Below, piece after piece: positions 7,363 to 15,115 of a stretch of 64,000 nucleotides of DNA. The stretch lies in the NCBI RefSeq assembly GCF_003253565.1, contig NZ_QKUF01000001.1:1073867-1137866 (forward strand), given 5' to 3'. The translations under genes were made by a program, and so were the position numbers. Below the pieces are notes generated by a model. The model worked only from the letters and a program-made list of their open reading frames with translations. It made no database searches and had not been told where the DNA came from. Source of the DNA: Thermosporothrix hazakensis. GTDB taxonomy: Bacteria > Chloroflexota > Ktedonobacteria > Ktedonobacterales > Ktedonobacteraceae. Numbering within the stretch: the first letter of the stretch is position 1; each line of letters begins with the position of its first letter.

Positions 7363-8424
7363 ATGGTCAGCGTTAAAACTCGTAACCGCCGGGAGCTATC
7401 CTGGAAAGACCTCAGCAAAGCATGGTCATGGATATTTCTGTGTGTTCTCTTCCTGTTCTTTTCTATCAGCGGCAACGGCTTCCTCAGCATTACGAATATC
7501 CAGAATATTTTTGCTGATATGTCTTTCATGCTGCTCATGGCACTCGGCCAGACCTTTGTGATTATTCTGGGCGGCCTGGATATCTCCGTAGGCTATACGA
7601 CTGGCATGGCTTCCGTGATTGTGGCACAGATTATCATTGCCCTCGCTCCACGGCTGCCCCTGCCGCTGGTTGTGGTGATCGCCTTCCTGGTTGGCCTGGC
7701 GGTAGGTGTTCTGCCTGGCCTGCTGAACGGCGTCCTGATCACACGTCTCTCTGTGCCTCCCTTTATCGTCACGCTTGGTATGTATGGCATTGCACGAGGA
7801 GCCGGCTTTATCATCGAGAATGGCCTGCCGATCAGCATTCCCTTGCAGGATATCGGGCGCATCGGCAATAATAACCTGCTCTATATTCAGCCCACTGGAG
7901 CAATCACCTTCTTTCAGCCGCCACAGGGCTTGACTGCCGTGCAGATGAGCAACGTGGTTGGCCTCTTTACGATGCCATTGATCCTCAGCCTGCTCCTGGT
8001 GCTCTTCTGCCACTGGTTGCTTACCCGCACCCGCTTCGGTCAACATACCTATGCGATTGGCGGCAACAAAGAGGCCGCTCGACGTGCAGGCATCCCGGTC
8101 GCCCGCCACACCGTGCTCGTGTATATTCTCTCCTCCTGTCTGGCCGCGACGGCTGGCGTTCTCTATGTGTTCCGCTTTTCCAGTGGTGCCGCTGAGGCTG
8201 GTGATCCCCTGCTGATTGACTCCATCGCGGCGGTGGCAATTGGTGGCGCTTCCTTGTTCGGTGGCGAGGGAACCATTATCGGCACGCTCATCGGTACGCT
8301 GATTATCAGTGTGATTCAAAATGGCCTGATCATTCTGGGAATCGACCCATTCTGGCAGTTTATCGCGGTAGGCGTTGTTATCATCATTGCCGTCTTTGTT
8401 GACCGCATGCGCACCAGAGCCTGA
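7363..8424 (+). CDS. Sugar ABC transporter permease (RbsC-like)
   Basis: A 353-residue polytopic protein of the BPD_transp_2 family with about 8-10 hydrophobic segments. Characteristic features are LALGQTFVIILGGLDISVG near residue 60-80, the cytoplasmic EAA-like loop AIGGNKEAARRAGIPV (about 227-242) and IAAVAIGGASLFGGEGTI (about 287-304). It would form a homodimer in the membrane. AAAGGAG precedes the ATG. It follows the binding protein by 86 bp and precedes the ATPase by 11 bp. Confidence 0.94.
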   Translation: MVSVKTRNRRELSWKDLSKAWSWIFLCVLFLFFSISGNGFLSITNIQNIFADMSFMLLMALGQTFVIILGGLDISVGYTTGMASVIVAQIIIALAPRLPLPLVVVIAFLVGLAVGVLPGLLNGVLITRLSVPPFIVTLGMYGIARGAGFIIENGLPISIPLQDIGRIGNNNLLYIQPTGAITFFQPPQGLTAVQMSNVVGLFTMPLILSLLLVLFCHWLLTRTRFGQHTYAIGGNKEAARRAGIPVARHTVLVYILSSCLAATAGVLYVFRFSSGAAEAGDPLLIDSIAAVAIGGASLFGGEGTIIGTLIGTLIISVIQNGLIILGIDPFWQFIAVGVVIIIAVFVDRMRTRA

Positions 8425-8435
8425 GGAGGTTATCC

Positions 8436-9203
8436 ATGCCCGAGAAAGAGCCTGTATTGCAACTCGATGGCCTCTCAAAGCATTTCGGGGGCCTGATCGC
8501 CGTCAATCAGGTAAGCCTGACTATCTATCCCGGTGAGGTTGTCGGCCTGCTTGGAGACAACGGGGCCGGCAAATCAACCCTCATCAAAATGATCTCCGGC
8601 GTCTATCGGCCCGATCAGGGTACTATCAGCATTGCTTCGACACCGGTTCATTTCTCAACGCCGATGGACGCCCGTAAGGCGGGTATTGAGACCATTTATC
8701 AGGATCTGGCGCTCTGTGAAAATCTGGATGCCAGTTCAAATCTCTTTCTGGGACGCGAGCCCTTGAAACGTCGCCTGGGCCTGTTCAAAGAGCTCGACCG
8801 CAAGCTGATGCAGAGCGAGGCCCACACCTTGCTTGAACAGCTTGATATCCAGATCCCGGATCTGACCCGCCCCATACGTGAGCTCTCCGGAGGCCAGCGG
8901 CAGGCAATCGCGATTGCTCGCACTATCTACTGGAACGCCCGTCTGCTCATCATGGACGAGCCAACAGCAGCCCTGGGCGTCCCGGAACAGCGGAAAGTGC
9001 TCCAACTGATCAGAACGCTACGCGAACGCGGCACCCCCATCCTGCTGATCAGCCATAATATGCAGGATGTCTTCGAGGTCGCCGATCGCGTCATCGTGCT
9101 GCGTCAGGGGCGCAAGGTAGGGGAGCGGCTCATCCAGGAAACAAACCAGAACGAGATCATCAGTCTGATTACCGGCTCCGAGCAAAAAGGATTGCACGCA
9201 TGA
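8436..9203 (+). CDS. Sugar ABC transporter ATP-binding protein
   Basis: A 255-residue single-domain ATPase powering the permease at 7363. Walker A is GDNGAGKST (about 37-45), the signature is LSGGQ (about 150), Walker B is LLIMDEP and the switch histidine lies in LLISHNMQDV. The RbsA/XylG family often has two fused ATPase domains; this one has a single domain, as in FrcA-type systems, and would work as a homodimer. GAGGTT precedes the ATG, and the stop codon overlaps the start of the next gene by four bases. Confidence 0.93.
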   Translation: MPEKEPVLQLDGLSKHFGGLIAVNQVSLTIYPGEVVGLLGDNGAGKSTLIKMISGVYRPDQGTISIASTPVHFSTPMDARKAGIETIYQDLALCENLDASSNLFLGREPLKRRLGLFKELDRKLMQSEAHTLLEQLDIQIPDLTRPIRELSGGQRQAIAIARTIYWNARLLIMDEPTAALGVPEQRKVLQLIRTLRERGTPILLISHNMQDVFEVADRVIVLRQGRKVGERLIQETNQNEIISLITGSEQKGLHA

Positions 9204-10618
9204 CAACAGTAGAAGTTCCTCAGCAGATGGCAGCCCGGACACGCTGGCTTGCGCTGGTTGTGCTCGTATTGGCCGCCTTTATGACAACGCTCGACGACTT
9301 CATTGTCTTTGTGGCCGAGCCCGCGCTACAACGCGAGTTGCATATGGATGCAGCGGGCCTGCAATGGGTCATCGCGGGCTACGTTCTGGCCTATGGGGTG
9401 CTCGTCGTGACAGGCGGGCGCCTCGGCGATATCTACGGGCGAAAGCGCCTCTTTCTTTACGGGGTCTGGGGCTTTACGCTCACCTCATTTCTCTGTGGGA
9501 TCGCCCCTGATACGCTTGTCCTGATTATCGCGCGTATTCTGGAAGGAATCACTGCCGCGCTGATGTTTCCGCAGGTATTCTCGTTGCTGAAGGTCACCTT
9601 TCCCGAGAAAGAACAGGGAATAGCGCTCGGAATTATCGGAGCAGTTCTGGGAGCCGCCGCGATTGGAGGGCAATTACTCGGGGGCCTGCTACTTGGTGCA
9701 AATATCGGGGGTCTGGGTTGGCGACCCATCTTCTTCGTCAATGTGCCTATCGGGCTTCTTGCAGCGCTCGCGGCTCCTTTTCTGCTGCGTGAGTCGCGCT
9801 CAACCACAGCAACCCGCGTGGATGGGCCGGGCGTCCTGCTGGCAACAGGAACCCTTTTCCTGCTTGCGTTTCCGCTTGTCGAGGGGCGTGAAATGGGCTG
9901 GCCGTGGTGGACCTTGCTCTGTCTGGTGGCCTGTCTGCCTGCAGGCTGGCTCTTTCTGCGCTATGAGCAACGGCGCACCCAGATGCTTGGATCCCCGCTG
10001 CTGGATCTCTCCCTGTTCCGCAACACCGTCTTTACACGGAGCATCCTGATCCTGTTACTGGAAACAGCTCTCGGCAGCGCCTTTTTCTTTATTCTGGCCC
10101 TCTATCTTCAGAGCGGGCATCACTTCAGCCCCTTTGAAGCGGGGCTGGCCTTTACGCCTATGGCGATCGCCTATACTGTTGGTTCTCTGGCAACCAGCCG
10201 CCTGACGCCGAAACTCGGCACTCGTATCCTGCATCTGGGCATCCTTATAGCAGCCTTGGGAACGGTCGTGACCTTTGTGGTGGTCAGTATGACGACAAAA
10301 CCAACGCTTCTCACTATGCTTCCACTTGCTATACTGGGCTTCGGCAATGCGCTGGTTGCCACGCCTCTGCCGGGCTTTATTCTGACTGTCGCGGGCGATG
10401 ATGCCGCCGGGGCCGCCTCAGGCTCGATCAGCACGGCGCAACAGGTTGGGCCTGCTCTGGGTATTGCGGTGATCGGGGTTATCTTTTTCAGCCTACTCGG
10501 AGAACAGCATTATACCACTGCCTTCTCAATCACAATGCTGTGCTACATTCTGGGAATCTGTATGTTACAGATAGCGCTGGCGCTTGGCCTGCCCCGCCTG
10601 CTACATGAACAAGCATAA
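9200..10618 (+). CDS. MFS transporter, DHA2 (drug:H+ antiporter) type
   Basis: A 472-residue major facilitator with about 14 predicted membrane helices. Motif A is GGRLGDIYGRKR (about 72-83). A motif-C-like glycine pattern, GAVLGAAAIGGQLLGG, lies around 150, and the first helix has the DHA2-like TTLDDFIVFVAEPAL. Most relatives are proton-driven exporters of drugs or metabolites. Its ATG overlaps the ATPase stop codon (ATGA), implying translational coupling with the sugar importer and perhaps export of a product of the imported compound. It ends at a strong bidirectional terminator. Confidence 0.9.
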   Translation: MTTVEVPQQMAARTRWLALVVLVLAAFMTTLDDFIVFVAEPALQRELHMDAAGLQWVIAGYVLAYGVLVVTGGRLGDIYGRKRLFLYGVWGFTLTSFLCGIAPDTLVLIIARILEGITAALMFPQVFSLLKVTFPEKEQGIALGIIGAVLGAAAIGGQLLGGLLLGANIGGLGWRPIFFVNVPIGLLAALAAPFLLRESRSTTATRVDGPGVLLATGTLFLLAFPLVEGREMGWPWWTLLCLVACLPAGWLFLRYEQRRTQMLGSPLLDLSLFRNTVFTRSILILLLETALGSAFFFILALYLQSGHHFSPFEAGLAFTPMAIAYTVGSLATSRLTPKLGTRILHLGILIAALGTVVTFVVVSMTTKPTLLTMLPLAILGFGNALVATPLPGFILTVAGDDAAGAASGSISTAQQVGPALGIAVIGVIFFSLLGEQHYTTAFSITMLCYILGICMLQIALALGLPRLLHEQA

Positions 10619-10623
10619 CAGAA

Positions 10624-10654
10624 AGAAGAGAGGCTTTGCAGCCTCTCTTCTTCT
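10624..10654. terminator. Bidirectional intrinsic terminator
   Basis: A perfect 12-bp stem, AGAAGAGAGGCT (10624-10635) with AGCCTCTCTTCT (10640-10651) and a four-base loop, between two convergent genes. Confidence 0.88.
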
Positions 10655-10658
10655 GGTG

Positions 10659-11750
10659 CTAGTGTGTATGTTTGCGTCGACGAAGCGTGCGGCGCAAAGC
10701 CACTGCCTCCCGCCAGAGCCGATATAGTACAGGACGATAGATGTAATCTTGCGTCCAGAGATAGTGAGCAGGGAAGCCGCCAAAGCCCTTCTTGAAGTGA
10801 TAGACTCCCCACATCTCTGACCCTTCGCGTGGATTGTCAGGAATGGTACGGAAATCAAAGAGGGTGCAGCCCTGCTCCTTTGCCCACAGAAGCGCATGGT
10901 ATTGCAGAATATGCGATTTCGGCAGGTCGGTTCGATCATCTGTCATGCCGGCAAACATATCCCAGCAACAGTGACCATACCGAATCAACAGTTTTGCGGC
11001 AACCGGTTCCCCCTGATATTCAGCGATCAACAGAGCAGCATTGCCGTTCTCAGAGAACTGACGCAGGATCTCTCGATGATAGTCTTTATCATGAATAAAG
11101 AAGTCATCACGTTTGCTCGTCAGTTGCAGTAGTCGATAATACGTCTCGAAGTCCTCTTCGCTCTGTGCCACGCGTACGACCGCGCCCATACGCTCGGCCT
11201 TTTGAATATTATGTCTCCATGTCTTACGGAACGCCGAACGAAGTATCGGGAGTGCAGGCCGGATATCGAGATGCCAGCTACTCCGCCCATGAACAGCAAT
11301 CGGATTGATCTTAAAACCCAGAGAGCGAAAAGCATCAAGCCAGCGCTCATACTGAGGATCATCTTCGGTAATGTTAGGCTCAAGACGCAAAATAAGGGCT
11401 CGCTCTCGACTCGCAATGGCATGGGCCTCTTCAATCAACGCTTTTAAAGCAGGCGAATCAGGCGCATCAACGGCAGGCCCACGACAACAATACAGCCATT
11501 TCAGGCGCAAGCCGGGAAGCGGCACATCAGAAAGAGAGAGCATCATAGCACCGATCATGCACCCGTCCTGAATAGCAGCCAGACGATATACTTTCGCGCC
11601 CAGATAACGCAACAGCTCTCCCCACTCATATGACTGAAGCAGGTGACCCTGTGGATGTTCCTGTAAGAAGCCATTCCACTCTTCACGATCTATCTCGGTT
11701 TTGATTTCCAACGACAACTTCGTGAAGGGCTTTTCTTCTAGCTGGCTCAT
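10659..11750 (-). CDS. FemAB/FemX-family peptidoglycan aminoacyltransferase-like protein
   Basis: A 363-residue protein with two tandem GNAT-like folds as in FemA/FemX, which add amino acids to the peptidoglycan stem from aminoacyl-tRNA. Recognisable features are LLQSYEWGELLRYLGAKVYR near the N-terminus, WRHNIQKAERMGAVVRV in the middle, and YHALLWAKEQGCTLFDF with GVYHFKKGFGG near the end. I place the start at 11750 because GGAAGTGAG lies upstream there; a longer frame to 11831 has no good ribosome site. The C-terminus is a basic tail. The exact acceptor is unknown; some family members act on other substrates such as lipids. Confidence 0.85.
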   Translation of the reverse strand: MSQLEEKPFTKLSLEIKTEIDREEWNGFLQEHPQGHLLQSYEWGELLRYLGAKVYRLAAIQDGCMIGAMMLSLSDVPLPGLRLKWLYCCRGPAVDAPDSPALKALIEEAHAIASRERALILRLEPNITEDDPQYERWLDAFRSLGFKINPIAVHGRSSWHLDIRPALPILRSAFRKTWRHNIQKAERMGAVVRVAQSEEDFETYYRLLQLTSKRDDFFIHDKDYHREILRQFSENGNAALLIAEYQGEPVAAKLLIRYGHCCWDMFAGMTDDRTDLPKSHILQYHALLWAKEQGCTLFDFRTIPDNPREGSEMWGVYHFKKGFGGFPAHYLWTQDYIYRPVLYRLWREAVALRRTLRRRKHTH

Positions 11751-12220
11751 CGACTCACTTCCTTTGTCAAGTATGTATTTCAGCGGCATATGACAATACA
11801 CGCTCCTCCCCTCTCCATACATTTCCGTCATTCGCCTTCATAAGAGCCTTAACCTAGCTACGGAGTAATCACTTTTCTTTATTACGTCTCCGCAGAAGAA
11901 GATGTTCCAGCACGATGCACTTTTTCAGCGAACAACTACACACTCATACATCGCTGCAAGGTCGACATATATAACTAGTATACAAAATTTAAGCATTTCT
12001 ATCCTCCTTTTCATGAAAATCATGCTGCTTCTTCTATGGCTCTCCGAGATACCTTCCCTCGCTGAATTTCTGGAAAGAATACTGCTCTTGCATAAGAAAT
12101 TGACATATATCTATCATCAAGGTAGACTTGTAGTTGCCTTTCGGTATTCTTTCACATTGTTCATCCTTTTTATTACCTGTAATAAATAGCATTCTTTGTC
12201 GCATATAAGGAATTTTATAA
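11751..12220. other. Divergent intergenic region
   Basis: About 470 bp of AT-rich sequence between the FemAB-like gene and the FtsX operon. It holds the strong plus-strand promoter at 12100-12128. A 95-codon frame at 11902-12189 has no ribosome site and a composition typical of translated intergenic DNA, so it is not called. Confidence 0.6.
12100..12128 (+). promoter_or_regulatory. Promoter of the FtsX-like permease operon
   Basis: TTGACA at 12100-12105 and TAGACT at 12123-12128 with a 17-bp spacer. Transcription would start near 12135, about 85 bases before the first gene. Confidence 0.7.
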
Positions 12221-15100
12221 ATGAAAAGATCTAAATGGCCTCTTGCTTCAACATGGGCGGCAATTTTTGTCCTCACAGGGTGGCGTTTGCGGAAAACAGG
12301 ACCACTGCTGGCAATCACAGGATTGGGAATGATCGCGGCCTCGTTCGTTATCTGTGCGATCCCCCTCTTGACACAGACTATTTTTCGGCTGGGGTTGCCC
12401 GAGGCCACCATTACCCTGCATGCCACCGCAGGAACACTCTCAGCGGCCCGGATGGCCCAGATCCAGCAACAGCTGACCCAACCCCTTCAACGCAATCTAA
12501 CGGATTGGCTTACGGTGCCCCCGACGCTCTCACTTGAAACGAGCAGTACCAGAGTACTTGCACCATCAACGTCGCACCCGTATACCATGAGCCTGATAGG
12601 AGCCTCCGGAGAGCAGGCCAGGCCGCACCTGACGATTCTTGAGGGTCGGCTTCCCCGCATCTCAGCGGACGCACTCGAAGTCGTGCTTCATCCGTCTGTT
12701 GCCACTCAGCTTCAACTCAGGCCTGGAGCGACACTGACCTTGCGCTATCTGCTGCTAGTGCCGGGCACACATGTCGGCACTCCAGCGACACTGACCTTGC
12801 GCGTCGTCGGAATCTTTCTTCCTGCGGCAAGCGATCCCTATTGGCAAAATACCACGTTCGCCTATCAGCCAGATACCTCCCTGACCGCATTGACCGAGAA
12901 TACAGCGCTGGCTAACGCGATCGATACGCTGACGCGATCAGGAACAATGACGCTTCCAGAGCCGATTCATCTCTACTGGCGTTATCCGGTTGTGCTCCAG
13001 CGCCTTGAGAATACAGAACAGCTCAACGAACTTTTGACGCGCTATCACATAACCGGGGAACAACTGAAAAGCAGCGACAGCAGCCTGACCGAGAAGCCTC
13101 CTTTCCTTCAGCAACGTGAGCTACGCTCGGCAGCCTTTGGCACAGCAGGCAAGCCCGGCACCCTCTCAATCTACCGCGATCAACTTCAAGTAGTGCAGCT
13201 CCCACTTTTTGTCCTCGCGGTTCAGATAACAGCGCTGATCCTCTTCTTTGTGGCGATCATGACTGAACTGTTACTCGAGCAACAGGACGAGGCGCTCGCG
13301 CTGCTGCACAGCCGTGGTGCAACCCGGCTTCAGCTTTTCGGCACGCTCCTGCTTCAGGTCTGTGGCCCCGCGATCCTGGCGCTACTGCTTGGGCCGCTCC
13401 TTGCGCTGCTCGCGGTCAGATCGCTTGTACAATGGCTCTTTAGCTCGCAGTTGCGTCTCGGAATAGATACCCTGCTCACGATCGCGCCTTATAACCTTGT
13501 CGTGATTCTGCTCACGATGGGGATCATGCTTCTGGTCAGTTCTCGTTCGCTACGGCTGGATATCCTGGTGCTCCGTCGCGAGACCAGTCGTACCAAACAG
13601 CGCCCCCTCTGGCAGACCCTCTATCTGGATATTGTCGCCGGGCTGCTTGCCTTCATTATCACCCTCATTTCGCAGTATCTGCACTCGGTCGGCATCTCCA
13701 ATTCCACCGCAGATGTCTTACTGACAACTCCGCTGACGCTGCTTACCCCTATTTTTCTGGCGCTGGCAGTCCTGCTCTTCGCGTTGCGCCTGTATCCCCT
13801 TGTCCTGCGCTTCTGTGCGCAGCTCGCCCAACATGCCACTGGCGCGATCCCTTCGCTGGCCCTGGCTCAACTGGCCCGAGCCCCCGGGCGATTTGTCAGA
13901 ACATCGCTGTTGCTGGCCTTTGCTATCGCCCTCGGCATCTTTACACAGGTATTTGCAGCGACCCATACCCGGCACAGTAACGACGTCGCTGCCTACCTCA
14001 GCAGTTCCTCGATCAGCGGCCCCATCAGCGAGCAGGCAATGCGCAATCAGTGTGCAAATCATCCGCAGACGACACCAGAGACGCTGCAAGCCGTTACGCT
14101 ACTCTATCGCTCACTCCCAGGAGTACAGGTGGCCTCGGTGGGCTATCGGGAAGAACTCTCGCTACCCTCGGATCTGAACACACCATCAGTCGTGCTTCAG
14201 GCAATTGATACGGACACATTTCTCCCTACCGTTCATTGGCCATTGGAGCAACCTGTATCGCTCCTTCAGCAGCAACAGGGACCATTTCTGCCAGCAATTG
14301 TCGACCGCCAGCTTCAGCGCAGCCTGCAACTCACCCTGCACCATACGTTTACGCTGACCACCAGTTCCAAAACACGCACCTTCTTCGTGGCCGGCATTGT
14401 TGAGCGCATCCCACCCCTCAATGACGGAGACAATGCCACACAGGCCGGGCTGCTCGTTGACTACACTCGCTATGCAACTGGCATCACCTTACAACCAAAC
14501 TATGTCTGGCTCGCCACAGAGGAGCGCCCGGAGACACTGACACGCATCCGTAGAGCGCTCACAAGCAACCCACAGCTCCAGCTCGACGCGCTCTATGATC
14601 GCACTGCGCTTCAAAACGCTCTGCACACCAACCCATTGATCCTCAACCTGCTGGCTTTGCTCGCACTGGGCACACCACTGGCACTCGGGCTGGCGCTCTT
14701 CGGCAATCTGGTCGCGGCCAGCCTGAGCGCCCAAAACCGCCTTGTGCATTTCTCTGTTTTGCGAGCGCTAGGGACCTCTACACGCCAGATAACCGCTATG
14801 CTGCTCTGGGAACAGACCTTCTTATATGGCACCGGGCTCCTTCCGGGACTCAGCTTCGGGCTCTTCCTCGCCTGGACCATCGCTCCGGCGCTGGCACAGA
14901 CAATCTTGCTCGATCCCACCAGCACGCGCATAGATCTGTTCACGCTACAACACCTGCTCCCAGCACGTCCTGTCTTTCCCGCGACGCTCTGGCTCTCTGT
15001 CTCCCTACTTGTGCCGCTATACATCGCGGCTCTGTTGTTGATGCTTCGACTGACCACCCGAGCCGATATGCCCGCCACGCTCCGATATAATGCAGATTGA
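12221..15100 (+). CDS. Large FtsX-like ABC transporter permease (first copy)
   Basis: A 959-residue membrane protein with an N-terminal helix (about 28-50), a large outer MacB-type domain, a first FtsX core of several helices (about 320-520) containing EALALLHSRGATRLQLF, a second outer domain and a C-terminal FtsX core (about 810-950) with HFSVLRALGTSTRQI. The double-core layout is typical of large FtsX/MacB-like permeases that work with an ABC ATPase in lipoprotein release, peptide export or cell-wall control. No ATPase gene adjoins the pair. The start follows AAGGAA. The next gene, 15 bp downstream, is a paralogue; the two end in similar words (LRYNAD and LRLNAD). Confidence 0.85.
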   Translation: MKRSKWPLASTWAAIFVLTGWRLRKTGPLLAITGLGMIAASFVICAIPLLTQTIFRLGLPEATITLHATAGTLSAARMAQIQQQLTQPLQRNLTDWLTVPPTLSLETSSTRVLAPSTSHPYTMSLIGASGEQARPHLTILEGRLPRISADALEVVLHPSVATQLQLRPGATLTLRYLLLVPGTHVGTPATLTLRVVGIFLPAASDPYWQNTTFAYQPDTSLTALTENTALANAIDTLTRSGTMTLPEPIHLYWRYPVVLQRLENTEQLNELLTRYHITGEQLKSSDSSLTEKPPFLQQRELRSAAFGTAGKPGTLSIYRDQLQVVQLPLFVLAVQITALILFFVAIMTELLLEQQDEALALLHSRGATRLQLFGTLLLQVCGPAILALLLGPLLALLAVRSLVQWLFSSQLRLGIDTLLTIAPYNLVVILLTMGIMLLVSSRSLRLDILVLRRETSRTKQRPLWQTLYLDIVAGLLAFIITLISQYLHSVGISNSTADVLLTTPLTLLTPIFLALAVLLFALRLYPLVLRFCAQLAQHATGAIPSLALAQLARAPGRFVRTSLLLAFAIALGIFTQVFAATHTRHSNDVAAYLSSSSISGPISEQAMRNQCANHPQTTPETLQAVTLLYRSLPGVQVASVGYREELSLPSDLNTPSVVLQAIDTDTFLPTVHWPLEQPVSLLQQQQGPFLPAIVDRQLQRSLQLTLHHTFTLTTSSKTRTFFVAGIVERIPPLNDGDNATQAGLLVDYTRYATGITLQPNYVWLATEERPETLTRIRRALTSNPQLQLDALYDRTALQNALHTNPLILNLLALLALGTPLALGLALFGNLVAASLSAQNRLVHFSVLRALGTSTRQITAMLLWEQTFLYGTGLLPGLSFGLFLAWTIAPALAQTILLDPTSTRIDLFTLQHLLPARPVFPATLWLSVSLLVPLYIAALLLMLRLTTRADMPATLRYNAD

Positions 15101-15115
15101 AAAGGAAGAAACAGT

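Noticed and set aside
7426..8478. 350-codon open frame antisense to the sugar permease
   Set aside because: Its His/Asn/Gln-rich composition is that of a shadow frame and the plus-strand permease is complete.
11902..12189. 95-codon plus-strand frame before the FtsX operon
   Set aside because: AT-rich translation without ribosome site; it runs through the predicted promoter at 12100-12128.
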